A model generated the notes under the pieces. That model saw nothing but the letters and a program-made list of their open reading frames with translations, did not search any database and had not been told where the DNA came from. A stretch of 64,000 nt of DNA from Advenella incenata (lineage in GTDB: Bacteria > Pseudomonadota > Gammaproteobacteria > Burkholderiales > Burkholderiaceae_B), in NCBI RefSeq assembly GCF_004217095.1, contig NZ_SHKO01000005.1, forward strand, positions 1 through 64,000, read 5' to 3'. The position numbers and the translations under genes are program-made. Shown here in pieces: positions 1 through 8,788 of this stretch; position 1 is the first letter of the stretch; each line of letters opens with the position of its first letter.

Positions 1-987
1 CGCATGATTTGATTAAGAATCGCCTTTTTACGACATTTTTTATAATTTTTAAGCTCGCTCGCATCAGGTGAGTTTTTTGCAGCAAATATGCAACAACGGC
101 TTCACATCGGTACATGAGATGCAGGCGTTTTTGTTCGCTTTTTTCTAAAAATTAAGGCAAATGTATTCAGGCCAGCAGGCTATCCGACAATTTTGGCGGC
201 TGCGAGTGTGTGATTTATCCCAAAAACGACAATTTTCCGGCTAACGCCACGATTGAGTGCAAGCGCGTTATGCCCACACCTCTGGAAAATGACCCGTTTA
301 GCTATGATTTAGCCGGTGAGCAGATATACATTGTCCATATAACAATAAATATCACCGCCTTGTACATGAACATTCATTCACAAGATAGTGTCCACAAGCA
401 ACCAATAGCTAACCGGCTGCGACAACCCTGCGAATGTAATGTGTCGTCGTTGTGTGCTTATAGTCTGCTTCTTATAGTCTGCTTCTTATAGTCTGCTTCT
501 TATAGACGTCCATATTAGGGAGCTTATATAAAGGCCCTCAATATAGTGACATCGCGCCCCCTATATATAACAGCGGTTTCGGCCCTATTTATAGTAGTCC
601 CCTAATTGGTCCCTAATTGAAAGCCTATATGCACCGGGTATATAGAAGAGGTTGCCAACAAACTACTGGCCATAGAGCGTCTCCTACAGATCAAACCCAA
701 CCCCAGCATGTTCCCGCGAATGTTCTCCTGTATCGCTATATATAGGCATGCCCAGTCCCCTTTCCAACTACCTATATATATAAGAGAAGCCAGCCTGATG
801 TAATAGACAGCTCACACATAATGCACATGCCTGACTTAGGGATGTGCCCTGCATCTGGCCGCGAACCGGGCCATAGGCCTGCATCTTCCATCCCAGTCCC
901 GGCATCTCCATCAACGTGTCACAAGACGCCTTTCGGTAACCATCCCGGGTCACGTGCCTTGTTCCCCGGCAGGCTATAATCGCATTC
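1..987. other. AT-rich non-coding region with TATA-rich motifs
   Basis: No convincing gene is visible before the LysR gene at 988. The only plus-strand reading frame (about 210-491) has no ribosome site, no recognisable domain, and ends inside a tandem repeat. From about 520 to 790 the DNA is unusually rich in short CTATATATA-like stretches (near 527, 575, 589, 627, 648, 737 and 772), unlike the GC-rich coding DNA around it. This could be a regulatory or decayed region, or the edge of an acquired segment; the sequence does not decide. Confidence 0.5.
457..505. repeat. 14-bp tandem repeat, 3.5 copies
   Basis: Three identical consecutive copies of CTTATAGTCTGCTT (457-470, 471-484, 485-498) are followed by a half copy, CTTATAG (499-505). 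There are no spacers. The repeat lies in non-coding AT-rich DNA. Perfect short tandem copies of this kind can change number by replication slippage; no function is apparent. Confidence 0.9.
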
Positions 988-1914
988 ATGAATATTCGAT
1001 TTCTGGAAACTTTCGTTTTGCTGGCTGAAATGCGCAATTTCCGCATGACTGCGGAACGTTTGCATACCACGCAGGCGGCCATCTCCAGCCGTATAGCTTC
1101 TCTGGAACAGGAACTCGGCGTGCGCCTGTTCGACCGCAACGCCCGCGAGGTGTCTCTGACGCCCGACGGCAGCAAAGCCCTTGTTCATGCCGAACGCATG
1201 GTCAAACTGTTGCGCGACATGAAGGAAGACATGCTGGATAAGCATACTTATGCCGGCGTCATTCGCATCGGCGTAATCGAATCTATTGTGCACAGCTGGT
1301 TTCCCGAGTTCCTGGCTCGTCTGCATGAAAGCTATCCACGCCTGAGAATTGAAATTGCCAGCGACACCACGGTCCATTTGACCGAACAACTCAATAAAGG
1401 GGGCCTGGATCTGGTACTACAAGGCAACGCCATCCATGTTTCCCAGGTTGACGCCATCGCGCTGGGTCAGTTACCCATGCGCTGGGTAGCCAGCCCGAAG
1501 CTGGAAATCGGCAACGATGTACTCAGCCTGGCAGATCTGGCCGCCTTTCCCATCGTCAGCTTTGCGCGTGAATCGGAGCCCTACGCCGCCATCGAAAGAA
1601 TGTTTGCCACGGCGGGAGACATATCCCTGCATCTGAACGGCATTTCTTCAGTGGCCACCATGATCAGACTGGTACGAGACGGTTTCGGCGTCGCTGCCCT
1701 GCCGCCGGCAATTATCCAACAAGAGTTGAATGCGCAGACATTACAACTGCTGCGGGCCGACACGGTCTTGCCGCCGCTTGAGTTGCAAGCCGCATTCCGT
1801 CACAACCAGGACAACCCGCTGGCCGAAACCATCGGCCTGATTGCTCAGGATGTCGCCATCGCATTTGCTACCAATCGGGGCCAAAGTATCGCCTGCGCAC
1901 CGCAGCAAACCTGA
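988..1914 (+). CDS. LysR-family transcriptional regulator
   Basis: A 308-residue protein of normal LysR length. The N-terminal winged helix-turn-helix (about residues 1-60) reads FLETFVLLAEMRNF, then TTQAAISSRIASLEQELG, the classic LysR pattern. The remaining 240 residues match the periplasmic-binding-protein-like effector domain (for example IRIGVIES near residue 89). The ATG at 988 begins the canonical MNIRFLETF start. It precedes, in the same orientation, an MFS transporter, a DUF2848 protein and an amidase, so it probably controls that cassette. The effector cannot be told from the sequence. The LysR assignment is secure; the target is inferred. Confidence 0.9.
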   Translation: MNIRFLETFVLLAEMRNFRMTAERLHTTQAAISSRIASLEQELGVRLFDRNAREVSLTPDGSKALVHAERMVKLLRDMKEDMLDKHTYAGVIRIGVIESIVHSWFPEFLARLHESYPRLRIEIASDTTVHLTEQLNKGGLDLVLQGNAIHVSQVDAIALGQLPMRWVASPKLEIGNDVLSLADLAAFPIVSFARESEPYAAIERMFATAGDISLHLNGISSVATMIRLVRDGFGVAALPPAIIQQELNAQTLQLLRADTVLPPLELQAAFRHNQDNPLAETIGLIAQDVAIAFATNRGQSIACAPQQT

Positions 1915-2369
1915 AGGGCGCCATCGCACTCTCGCAGAACAGGCCAAGACATTACCCTTGATCGGCCCTCAGCCTGCGTTCTGACCCTAGTATTTACCCT
2001 AGGATCAGATTTTGCCCCTGACCCCGATCATCTATTGCTCGCGCTTAAAACCCAAGCGAATATGATCATAACCACCTGATATTTATAGCCCTTTTACGAC
2101 ACCCGCGACGCCATACCGGGCAGCAATAAGATTTTGCAATCACCACCCTGTATATTTTCTTGTTGGACAGTCAAAAACGCGCTACCTACACTGCCTCCAT
2201 ATAAGACCTGACACAACATCACGTTGCGCCACGTTGGCCGCAACAAGCAGTCTTATTTCCGGCCACGCCCATGTAGAGGGCATCACCCCCGGCCACATTC
2301 CACCCACCGCTGACCGGCTCCTGGCGCCGGCCGGCCCTATTCAACACGCAACTGTAGTTGGAAAACACG
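1915..2369. other. Intergenic region upstream of the MFS transporter
   Basis: About 455 bases without a gene. It contains two direct copies of ACCCTAG near 1984 and 1996 and presumably the promoter of the downstream MFS-DUF2848-amidase genes. I could not identify a convincing LysR box or promoter hexamers. Confidence 0.4.
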
Positions 2370-3680
2370 ATGAATAACTCAAGCACTGCGACCAGCCCTA
2401 ACCTGGGCACCAACGCGAACGAACTGAAGGCAACCTATGCAAAAATTGCCTGGCGATTGATCCCTTTTCTAGTCTTTCTATTCATACTGGCCTGGCTGGA
2501 CCGCGTTAACGTCGGTTTTGCCAAACTGCACATGCTGCAGGACCTGCAATTTAGCGAAGCCGTATATGGGCTTGGTGCCGGAATCTTTTTTATCGGCTAT
2601 TTTCTTTTCGAAGTTCCCAGCAATCTGCTGCTGGAAAAAATCGGCGCCCGCAAAACGCTGGCCCGCATCACCATATTATGGGGCGCCGCCTCCATCGGTA
2701 TGGCGTATGTCACCACCCCCACCCAGTTTTACATCATGCGCTTTCTGCTTGGCGTATTTGAAGCCGGGTTCTTCCCAGGCGTGGTGCTTTATCTCACCTA
2801 TTGGTTTCCGGCGGAATACCGGGCGCGTGTCAACGGGCTGTTCATGACATCGTTCGCGCTCGCTGGTGTGGTCGGCGGACCGTTGGCCGGCCTGATTCTG
2901 AATGGCATGCAAGGTGTAGGACACCTGGCCAACTGGCAATGGTTGTTCATTATTGAAGGTATTCCCTCTGTCATTGCCGGCATGTTCGTGTTGAAATACC
3001 TGCCAGAAAAACCAGTAAACGCCAAATGGCTCACACCACACGAGCAACAGGCAGTGACGCGGGCCCTGGAACTGGAAAACAGCCAGACAGGGAACAAGCA
3101 TTTGTCATTCAAAGACGCCTATCGCAATTCTGCAATATGGCTCTGTGCCGCGGTTTACTTTTGTATTGTCAGCGGCAACGCCACCATTGCATTCTGGAGT
3201 CCATCCATCATCAAAGCTATCGGCATCAACAATGACCTGATGATTGGTGTGCTCTCGGCCCTGCCCTTCATTGCCGGAACAATCGCCATGGTCTGGAATG
3301 GCGCTCACTCGGACAAAACCGGCGAACGTCGCATGCATTGCGCCGTGGCAACATTGATCGCATGCCTGGGGCTGGTTGCCACTGGCATGCTATTGCACAA
3401 TGCCCTGTTCGCGCTCATCGCCCTTACCATTGCCTCTGTCGGCATCCTGGCGGCCTTTCCTGTGTTCTGGTCCATTCCCGCAGCCTTTTTGGCCGGCACC
3501 GCCGCCGCTGGCGGTATTGCACTGATCAACTCCATAGGCAACCTTGCCGGATTTGTTGCGCCATACATGATTGGCTCATTGAAAACCAGCACCGGTTCAT
3601 TGTCTTCCGGGCTTTATTTTGTGGCCGCCCTGGAAATACTGGCCTCTATCCTGGTCATCCTTTTTGTCAAAAAGCGCTGA
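2370..3680 (+). CDS. MFS transporter, anion:cation symporter type
   Basis: A membrane carrier of 436 residues with about 12 hydrophobic segments. The first loop carries DRVNVGFAKL after the first helix, typical of the anion:cation symporter branch (tartrate, phthalate and sugar-acid carriers) of the major facilitator superfamily. EVPSNLLLEKIGARK follows in the second to third helix. The ATG at 2370 is preferred over an in-frame TTG at 2358 because a GGA-type ribosome site lies about seven bases upstream. The amidase and DUF2848 genes follow, so the carrier probably imports the substrate of that pathway. The class is clear; the substrate is unknown. Confidence 0.88.
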   Translation: MNNSSTATSPNLGTNANELKATYAKIAWRLIPFLVFLFILAWLDRVNVGFAKLHMLQDLQFSEAVYGLGAGIFFIGYFLFEVPSNLLLEKIGARKTLARITILWGAASIGMAYVTTPTQFYIMRFLLGVFEAGFFPGVVLYLTYWFPAEYRARVNGLFMTSFALAGVVGGPLAGLILNGMQGVGHLANWQWLFIIEGIPSVIAGMFVLKYLPEKPVNAKWLTPHEQQAVTRALELENSQTGNKHLSFKDAYRNSAIWLCAAVYFCIVSGNATIAFWSPSIIKAIGINNDLMIGVLSALPFIAGTIAMVWNGAHSDKTGERRMHCAVATLIACLGLVATGMLLHNALFALIALTIASVGILAAFPVFWSIPAAFLAGTAAAGGIALINSIGNLAGFVAPYMIGSLKTSTGSLSSGLYFVAALEILASILVILFVKKR

Positions 3681-3700
3681 TCCAGCGCCCCCATCATTTC

Positions 3701-3732
3701 ACAGGCATGTGTGACACATCACGCATGCCTGT
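3701..3732 (+). repeat. Perfect intercistronic hairpin, 9-bp arms
   Basis: ACAGGCATG (3701-3709) and CATGCCTGT (3724-3732) are perfect inverted repeats around a 14-base loop. It sits in the 82-base gap between the MFS stop and the DUF2848 start. No T-run follows on either side, so it is not a standard intrinsic terminator. It may be an mRNA-stabilising or processing stem, or an operator. Confidence 0.7.
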
Positions 3733-3762
3733 TCTCCCCATCTGTTTATCAAGAGTATTGCC

Positions 3763-4446
3763 ATGAAACTTGAATTCTCACTTGCCCAAGACCCTTCAAC
3801 AACCGTTGTTGCAAATATTGACTCCCTGATCGTTGCTGGCTGGGCCGGACGCGACATCAAAGCCATAGAACACCATATAGAAGAGCTGGCCGCTATTGGC
3901 GTGCCCCGCCCCAGCGCGGTCCCACTATATTACAGGGTAGCTAACAACCAATTGACCCAGGCAAGCCACATTCAGGCGCTGGGAACTGAGTCGTCCGGCG
4001 AAGTCGAAGTCTTCGTGTTCACCGTGGATGGCACCATGTATGTCAGCCTGGCTTCAGACCATACTGATCGTAAATTGGAAGCCTATGGCGTGGCCGAATC
4101 CAAACAGGCTTGCGTCAAACCGGTAGCAACCTCTGCCTGGCGCTTTGACGAGGTGGTTGAACATTGGGACCAATTGATCATCCGCTCCTGGATCGAGGAA
4201 GATGGCAAAAAAGTACTGTATCAGGAAGGTACCCTGGACAGCCTGCGTCTGCCACAGGAACTGATCAAAGGCTATACCGGCAACCAGAGCGTACTGCCCG
4301 AAGGACACGGCATGATTTGCGGCACAGTAGGCGCTATTGGCGGCATCCGTCCGTCCAACACATTTGTGATGGAGTTGCACGATCCGGTCAAGAACCGCAG
4401 CCTGCAACATACATATCATGTCGAAACGCTGCCTGTGGTGGCCTGA
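3763..4446 (+). CDS. DUF2848 family protein
   Basis: A 227-residue protein recognised as DUF2848 by its overall pattern: a central SDHTDRKLE block (residues about 98-106), an AWRFDEV stretch, and a C-terminal GMICGTVGAIGGI segment. The family is distantly related to the fumarylacetoacetate-hydrolase fold, but its reaction is not established. There is no signal peptide or membrane segment, so it is probably cytoplasmic. It lies between an MFS carrier and an amidase in one orientation, which suggests a role in catabolism of an amide or the acid made from it. Family confidence is good; function is unknown. Confidence 0.75.
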   Translation: MKLEFSLAQDPSTTVVANIDSLIVAGWAGRDIKAIEHHIEELAAIGVPRPSAVPLYYRVANNQLTQASHIQALGTESSGEVEVFVFTVDGTMYVSLASDHTDRKLEAYGVAESKQACVKPVATSAWRFDEVVEHWDQLIIRSWIEEDGKKVLYQEGTLDSLRLPQELIKGYTGNQSVLPEGHGMICGTVGAIGGIRPSNTFVMELHDPVKNRSLQHTYHVETLPVVA

Positions 4447-4503
4447 TCATCCTCACTAGCAAGTTGCTGTCCACTAATTTCACTTGTCATTAATGGTTGT
4501 TCA

Positions 4504-5859
4504 ATGAACTCTTCTGCATTTCCCAGTCTGACCTCGCTGTCGCACGCGCTCGATGAAGGCTCTATCTCTTCGGTCCAACTGACGCAACAGGCCCTGGCGC
4601 GCGCAACCAGCGGCGAAGGCCCCAAGGTCTATACCCAGGTTTTCGACCAGCAAGCGCTGGCCGCAGCACAAGCAGCCGATACCCTGCGCCAGGCGGGCAT
4701 GCGACGCTCTGCGATCGATGGTTTGCCCATATCGGTCAAGGATCTGTTTGATATCAAAGGCAAGCCTACACGCGCCGGCTCGGTCGTATTGAACGATGCG
4801 CCCGCCGCCTCGGATAATGCCAAGGTCGTACAGCGGTTGATCAACGCGGGCGCCATCATTATCGGCACTACCAATATGACCGAGTTTGCCTACTCCGGTC
4901 TGGGCGTGAACCCGCATTACGGCACGCCCCGCAACCCGTGGGAACGCACAATCGGCGATGGACGCATTCCGGGCGGCTCGTCTTCCGGCGCCGCGGTATC
5001 AGTCACAGACGGGATGGCAATAGCGGCCATTGGTTCGGATACCGGCGGCTCTGTGCGCATCCCTTCTGCCCTGTGCGGATTGACCGGTTTCAAACCGACA
5101 GCACGCCGGGTACCACAAGAAGGCGTGTTGCCGCTGTCCACGACGCTGGATTCCATCGGCCCGCTGGCCGCCAGCGTAGAGTGCTGCGCCATATTGGACG
5201 CCCTGATGACCGGTGAAAATTACACACCGATTGTGCCCAAGCCCGTCAAGGGCCTGCGTCTGCTGTTTCCCAGCAACGTCGTGCTTGACGGCGCTGACGC
5301 CCAAGTCGCAGCAAGCTATGCACAGGTGCTGTCGCAACTGTCGGCGGCCGGGGCCATTATTGTGGAACAGGCCGTCCCGCCATTTGACCAGTTGCCCGGC
5401 ATCAACGCCCAGGGCGGTTTCATTGCCGCCGAGGCCTGGGCATGGCATCGCCAGCTGATCGCGGACAAGGCTGACGCCTATGATCCGAGAGTGGTCTCGC
5501 GCATGTTGCGCGGCAAGCAAATTAGCGCCGCCGATTATATCGACCTGCTGCAGCGCCGCGCGCAGTGGATACAGCAATTACAAACGCAATTGGCGGACTA
5601 TGACGCCATGATCATGCCTACCGTGCCGGTGATCGCTCCCACGATTGCCGAGCTGCAAGATGAAGAGGTCTATCACAAAACCAATTTGCTGCTTCTGCGC
5701 AATCCTACCTTCATCAATTTCCTGGATGGTTGCGCAGTATCGTTACCTTGCCATGCCCCGGGAACTGCGCCGGTAGGCGTTAGCATAGCCGCAGCAGGTG
5801 GACAGGATCGCACGGTCCTGGCAATCGCCAAAGCAGTGGAAACCTTGCTACAAAGCTAG
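4504..5859 (+). CDS. Amidase (amidase signature family)
   Basis: A 451-residue amidase-signature hydrolase. The Ser-cisSer-Lys catalytic triad is visible: Lys in ISVKDLFD (about residue 79), the Gly/Ser stretch GGSSSGAAVS (about 158-167), and the nucleophile region GSDTGGSVRIPSALCGLTGFKPT (about 178-200). Such enzymes hydrolyse carbon-nitrogen amide bonds to a carboxylate and ammonia or an amine. It is not flanked by gatC or gatB, so it is unlikely to be the GatCAB subunit. The gene follows the DUF2848 gene by 57 bases. The family is certain; the substrate is not. Confidence 0.88.
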   Translation: MNSSAFPSLTSLSHALDEGSISSVQLTQQALARATSGEGPKVYTQVFDQQALAAAQAADTLRQAGMRRSAIDGLPISVKDLFDIKGKPTRAGSVVLNDAPAASDNAKVVQRLINAGAIIIGTTNMTEFAYSGLGVNPHYGTPRNPWERTIGDGRIPGGSSSGAAVSVTDGMAIAAIGSDTGGSVRIPSALCGLTGFKPTARRVPQEGVLPLSTTLDSIGPLAASVECCAILDALMTGENYTPIVPKPVKGLRLLFPSNVVLDGADAQVAASYAQVLSQLSAAGAIIVEQAVPPFDQLPGINAQGGFIAAEAWAWHRQLIADKADAYDPRVVSRMLRGKQISAADYIDLLQRRAQWIQQLQTQLADYDAMIMPTVPVIAPTIAELQDEEVYHKTNLLLLRNPTFINFLDGCAVSLPCHAPGTAPVGVSIAAAGGQDRTVLAIAKAVETLLQS

Positions 5860-5947
5860 GGTTGACAGGTCGGCAATAGCATCGCAAACTTTACGCATTG
5901 CCGACCTTCAAAAACAAGCAAGGTCATCCGTCACCGGAGCTGTGAAC

Positions 5948-6511
5948 ATGGACCACATTGCCCTTCCCGCGCGTACTGTTCGATGGAAAAGCTGGGACAA
6001 CACCGGCCTGGAGCATTTCTGTCTGCATATGAATGCCGACACGATCCAGGGCGAAGGCGTCGTGATCGGCGCAAGAGGCGGCACACCCTACGGCCTGCAT
6101 TACCGGGTCAAGACAGACACGCAATGGCACACCCGCGAAGTGTGGGTGCGCATGGCCAGCGGCGTTTTTTTGCATGTTTTTTCCGACGGCCAGGGACACT
6201 GGACCGATGACAAGGGCGATGCAATGCCCAATCTGGACGGCTGCATCGATGTAGATATTGCGGCCACCCCGTTTACCAATACCCTGCCGATACGGCGGCT
6301 TGCCATGAGCGTAGGTCACACCGCCGAACTGACAATGGCCTATGTACCCTTGCCATCTTTGCAGATGTGCCCCGACGGGCAACGTTACACGCGTATTGCT
6401 GACCGACGTTATCTGTACGAGAGCGATGACCGGGATTTTTCTGCCGAGCTGGAGGTGGACCCGGATGGGCTTGTAATGGATTATCCCGGGTTGTTCCAGC
6501 GGCTGGAATGA
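5948..6511 (+). CDS. Putative glycolipid-binding domain protein
   Basis: A 187-residue cytoplasmic protein resembling the family annotated as putative glycolipid-binding (PF06475, known from Pseudomonas). Supporting features are the WDNTGLEHF start, HYRVKTDTQWHTREV, and the ending DRDFSAELEVDPDGLVMDYPGLFQR. The true start is the ATG at 5948; upstream in-frame codons overlap the amidase gene. It lies 88 bases after the amidase and may be co-transcribed, but nothing ties it to amide breakdown. No catalytic motif is visible. Confidence 0.72.
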   Translation: MDHIALPARTVRWKSWDNTGLEHFCLHMNADTIQGEGVVIGARGGTPYGLHYRVKTDTQWHTREVWVRMASGVFLHVFSDGQGHWTDDKGDAMPNLDGCIDVDIAATPFTNTLPIRRLAMSVGHTAELTMAYVPLPSLQMCPDGQRYTRIADRRYLYESDDRDFSAELEVDPDGLVMDYPGLFQRLE

Positions 6512-6710
6512 ACCCGTTATGATCCCAGAATAAATCCATCGTGCTCTGAAAGGCTGTTGTGCAAAGCGACGGCCAGGCTGATAGCCATTGCGCTGCCCCA
6601 CATAAAACAAATCTTCAACAGGGCTGGTCAGCAGCCGCTCCCACCGCAGTTTTTCGGTTTCCCATAAATATGCAACATCCGGCGCACAATCATGACAGCC
6701 ACACCCTGCC

Positions 6711-7082
6711 TCATTGCGCCGGCGTTACCTGCAGTTGCTGCCGGATAACGGGGTGGATCCAGCACCGCAGCAAGACGGTGCCGGCGGCTTCGAGTACGAA
6801 TGACTTTTCTGTACCCGGCAGTTGCGTATCCAGGGAAACGATCCGGCCATCTCCGTAGGTCACGTAAATGCTGTGCGCAATATCGGCTGCGTTGACGATA
6901 CGTATGCGATCGCCCACGCTTGCCGTAAAATCGGGCTCGCTCAATTCATGGTGATTGAGCGTCAACACATGATCAGCCGTTGCGGCCATGACGGGTGAAT
7001 AAAAAGTCACCAACGGCACAGAGCACGCACCAACACCAAGCGCCATAAGCTGTATGAATGTACGCCGAGTCATATCCTGCAT
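6711..7082 (-). CDS. mauL: MauL-like/amicyanin-like cupredoxin lacking axial Met
   Basis: A 123-residue exported protein with a twin-arginine-type leader (TRRTF, residues 5-9). The rest aligns by eye with amicyanin: NAADIAHSIYV holds the first copper histidine (His70) and CWIHPVIR holds Cys107 and His110. At the place of amicyanin's axial ligand Met98 there is Ile113. It may still bind type-1 copper with three ligands, as in some multicopper oxidases, or may have lost electron transfer. It is the last gene of mauFBEDAG, starting three bases after mauG ends, which is the position of mauL in methylotrophs. The symbol rests on position and fold. Confidence 0.65.
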   Translation of the reverse strand: MQDMTRRTFIQLMALGVGACSVPLVTFYSPVMAATADHVLTLNHHELSEPDFTASVGDRIRIVNAADIAHSIYVTYGDGRIVSLDTQLPGTEKSFVLEAAGTVLLRCWIHPVIRQQLQVTPAQ

Positions 7083-7085
7083 GGG

Positions 7086-8198
7086 TCAATTCTCCAATTG
7101 GCCGGTTGCGGCCTGAGTCACGGGATTTCTGCCAAGCGCCCGCAAAAATGCCAAAAGGTCTGCGCGTTCCTGTCCGGTCAGCGTAAAGGGTTTCATTTCT
7201 GGGGAACGACTGGGCCTGGCAATGCCGCCCTCCTCATAATGGCTGATCACCGCCTCCAGCGAATCGATTGAACCATCATGCATATATGGCCCCTTGTCAT
7301 TCAGTTCACGCAACGTCGGGGTCTTGAAGGCATACTGCATGCCCACAACCTGGGGTGGCGTAAACTTGCCACGGCCACGATCGGCGCTGGCCAGCCCGAT
7401 GTCATGGAAGCCATCATCGGTCATACGCCAGCTGCTGTGGCATGCGCTGCAGCGGGCCTTGCCATTATAGATAGCAAAGCCACGCTGCTCTTGGGTGGTC
7501 AGCGCCTGCTCATCACCGGCTATCCAGCGATCCAGATCGGTGCGCGGCGATACCAGCGTGCGCTCGAAGGTAGCCAGCGCCTGCTTGATATGCACGACGG
7601 TGATTTGCCGGACGCCTCCATAGGCGCGCTGCACCGGTTGTTGGTAATCGTCCAGCGCATTGATACGCTCCAGCAGTAGCGCCACTGGCATGTTCATTTC
7701 ATGTTCAGCCGTAATGGGCATCACCGCTTGCTGCTCCAGCGTATCGGCACGGCCGTCCCACATGAGGGCAGACAGCCAGGCACTGTTGAGCAGGGTCGGC
7801 GTTTTACGGGCAAATTCCTGTTGCTCGGAACCGATCGGCTGCGCCAGGCCGTCACTCCAGCGTTTGCCTGGATCGTGACAGGTAGCGCAGGATCGGCCGG
7901 CACGCGAGAGCCGCGTGTCAAAAAACAGCTTGCGGCCCAGTTCTTCTTTGGCCTGCGAATGGGGATTGTCTGCCGGATAGGGCACCGATTGCGGTCGCTG
8001 ATACTTCTGCTTGAGCGACCGCATCGATCCGGCATCGGCTTGCGGGGCACCGTGAGCGCGACGCAGGTCGGGCCCCTGTACACAGGCAAGCAATGCCGCC
8101 ATCAGAATCAGACCCGGCCATGTGCGCCCGCATTGTTTCTTGCCTTTGATCACAATCGTGTACCTGTCACTGCAACGACTAACTTGCCTTGCCGACAA
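7086..8198 (-). CDS. mauG: MauG di-haem enzyme for TTQ maturation
   Basis: A periplasmic di-haem c protein of the bacterial cytochrome c peroxidase/MauG family. Two CxxCH motifs are visible: CATCHDPGKRWSDG (about residue 109) and CSACHSSW (about residue 243). MauG oxidises precursor MauA to complete the tryptophan tryptophylquinone cofactor. ISHYEEGG near the C-terminus lies roughly where MauG's tyrosine haem ligand is expected; I could not align it. The ATG at 8198 overlaps mauA by 20 bases. An in-frame GTG at 8153, preceded by an AGG, would begin a lysine-rich signal peptide and may be the real start. Confidence 0.9.
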   Translation of the reverse strand: MSARQVSRCSDRYTIVIKGKKQCGRTWPGLILMAALLACVQGPDLRRAHGAPQADAGSMRSLKQKYQRPQSVPYPADNPHSQAKEELGRKLFFDTRLSRAGRSCATCHDPGKRWSDGLAQPIGSEQQEFARKTPTLLNSAWLSALMWDGRADTLEQQAVMPITAEHEMNMPVALLLERINALDDYQQPVQRAYGGVRQITVVHIKQALATFERTLVSPRTDLDRWIAGDEQALTTQEQRGFAIYNGKARCSACHSSWRMTDDGFHDIGLASADRGRGKFTPPQVVGMQYAFKTPTLRELNDKGPYMHDGSIDSLEAVISHYEEGGIARPSRSPEMKPFTLTGQERADLLAFLRALGRNPVTQAATGQLEN

Positions 8199-8739
8199 TC
8201 GGCGAGATGGTGCAGTGATAGGTCATGGAGTCGTCTTCGGCGCCAAAGCACCACACCACGTCATTGCTGAACTCAGGTCGATAAATTGGCAGTTCACCTT
8301 GTGTATTGACACAGTTGCAGCGTCCGCAAGTCTGTTTGCCGCAACAATCCCGGTAAGCGATCAGATAGCTCTGGCCGTCGCCCGGGTTATGGCAGCTGGC
8401 CACCCAGGAACTGGGAGACAGTTTTGAGCCTGGCGGGCAATTGGTCAGAGAGCCACCGCAACAATCGCACAGGTTGCCGTCAATCGAGCAGTGACGCCAA
8501 TAATCGCATGCCTGGGTGTTGGTGTCTTGCGGCTTCCAGCCTTCACGACCCAGCGAGCCCGTTGTTTCGGCATGCGCGTTGTTCAGCCGCCCCCGCCGAT
8601 CAACCGGCAGCAGCGGCAGCAACGCCGCACCGGCCAGCTGTGCACCCAGACGGCCCAGAAAACTGCGTCGACCGATTTTGCTGGCAGCAACCCGGCTCAG
8701 CTTCTCCATTCCATTATCGAAATTGTTGGTTTTTTTCAT
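8179..8739 (-). CDS. mauA: Methylamine dehydrogenase small subunit
   Basis: The 186-residue precursor of the TTQ-bearing beta subunit. A long twin-arginine leader (GRRSFLGRLG, residues 23-32) sends it folded to the periplasm. CDYWRHCSIDGN and GAEDDSMTYHCTISP are near-identical to my memory of Paracoccus MauA. Trp112 and Trp163, 51 residues apart like Trp57 and Trp108 of the mature Paracoccus protein, would form tryptophan tryptophylquinone. Asp87, Asp131 and Thr177 fit the known active-site residues. The mature region has 14 cysteines (two more than I recall, Cys94 and Cys138). GAGGAGA precedes the ATG. These signatures exclude the aromatic amine enzyme with fair confidence. Confidence 0.97.
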   Translation of the reverse strand: MKKTNNFDNGMEKLSRVAASKIGRRSFLGRLGAQLAGAALLPLLPVDRRGRLNNAHAETTGSLGREGWKPQDTNTQACDYWRHCSIDGNLCDCCGGSLTNCPPGSKLSPSSWVASCHNPGDGQSYLIAYRDCCGKQTCGRCNCVNTQGELPIYRPEFSNDVVWCFGAEDDSMTYHCTISPIVGKAS

Positions 8740-8788
8740 GACAATCTCCTCGCTCTATAACAAGCGCTTGTCTGGTTAACGTTGGGAT

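Noticed and set aside
210-491. A 93-residue open frame near the window start
   Set aside because: No ribosome site, no recognisable domain, and it runs into the 14-bp tandem repeat that creates its end.
457-505. Possible CRISPR array
   Set aside because: The copies are only 14 bases and contiguous, with no unique spacers and no cas genes.
1-987. Possible replication origin
   Set aside because: AT-rich, but I found no clear cluster of DnaA boxes and no dnaA or parAB genes beside it.
8179-8739. Aromatic amine dehydrogenase small subunit (AauA)
   Set aside because: The C-terminal and DYWRHCSIDGN stretches fit MauA much better, and the heavy chain and accessory order are of mau type.
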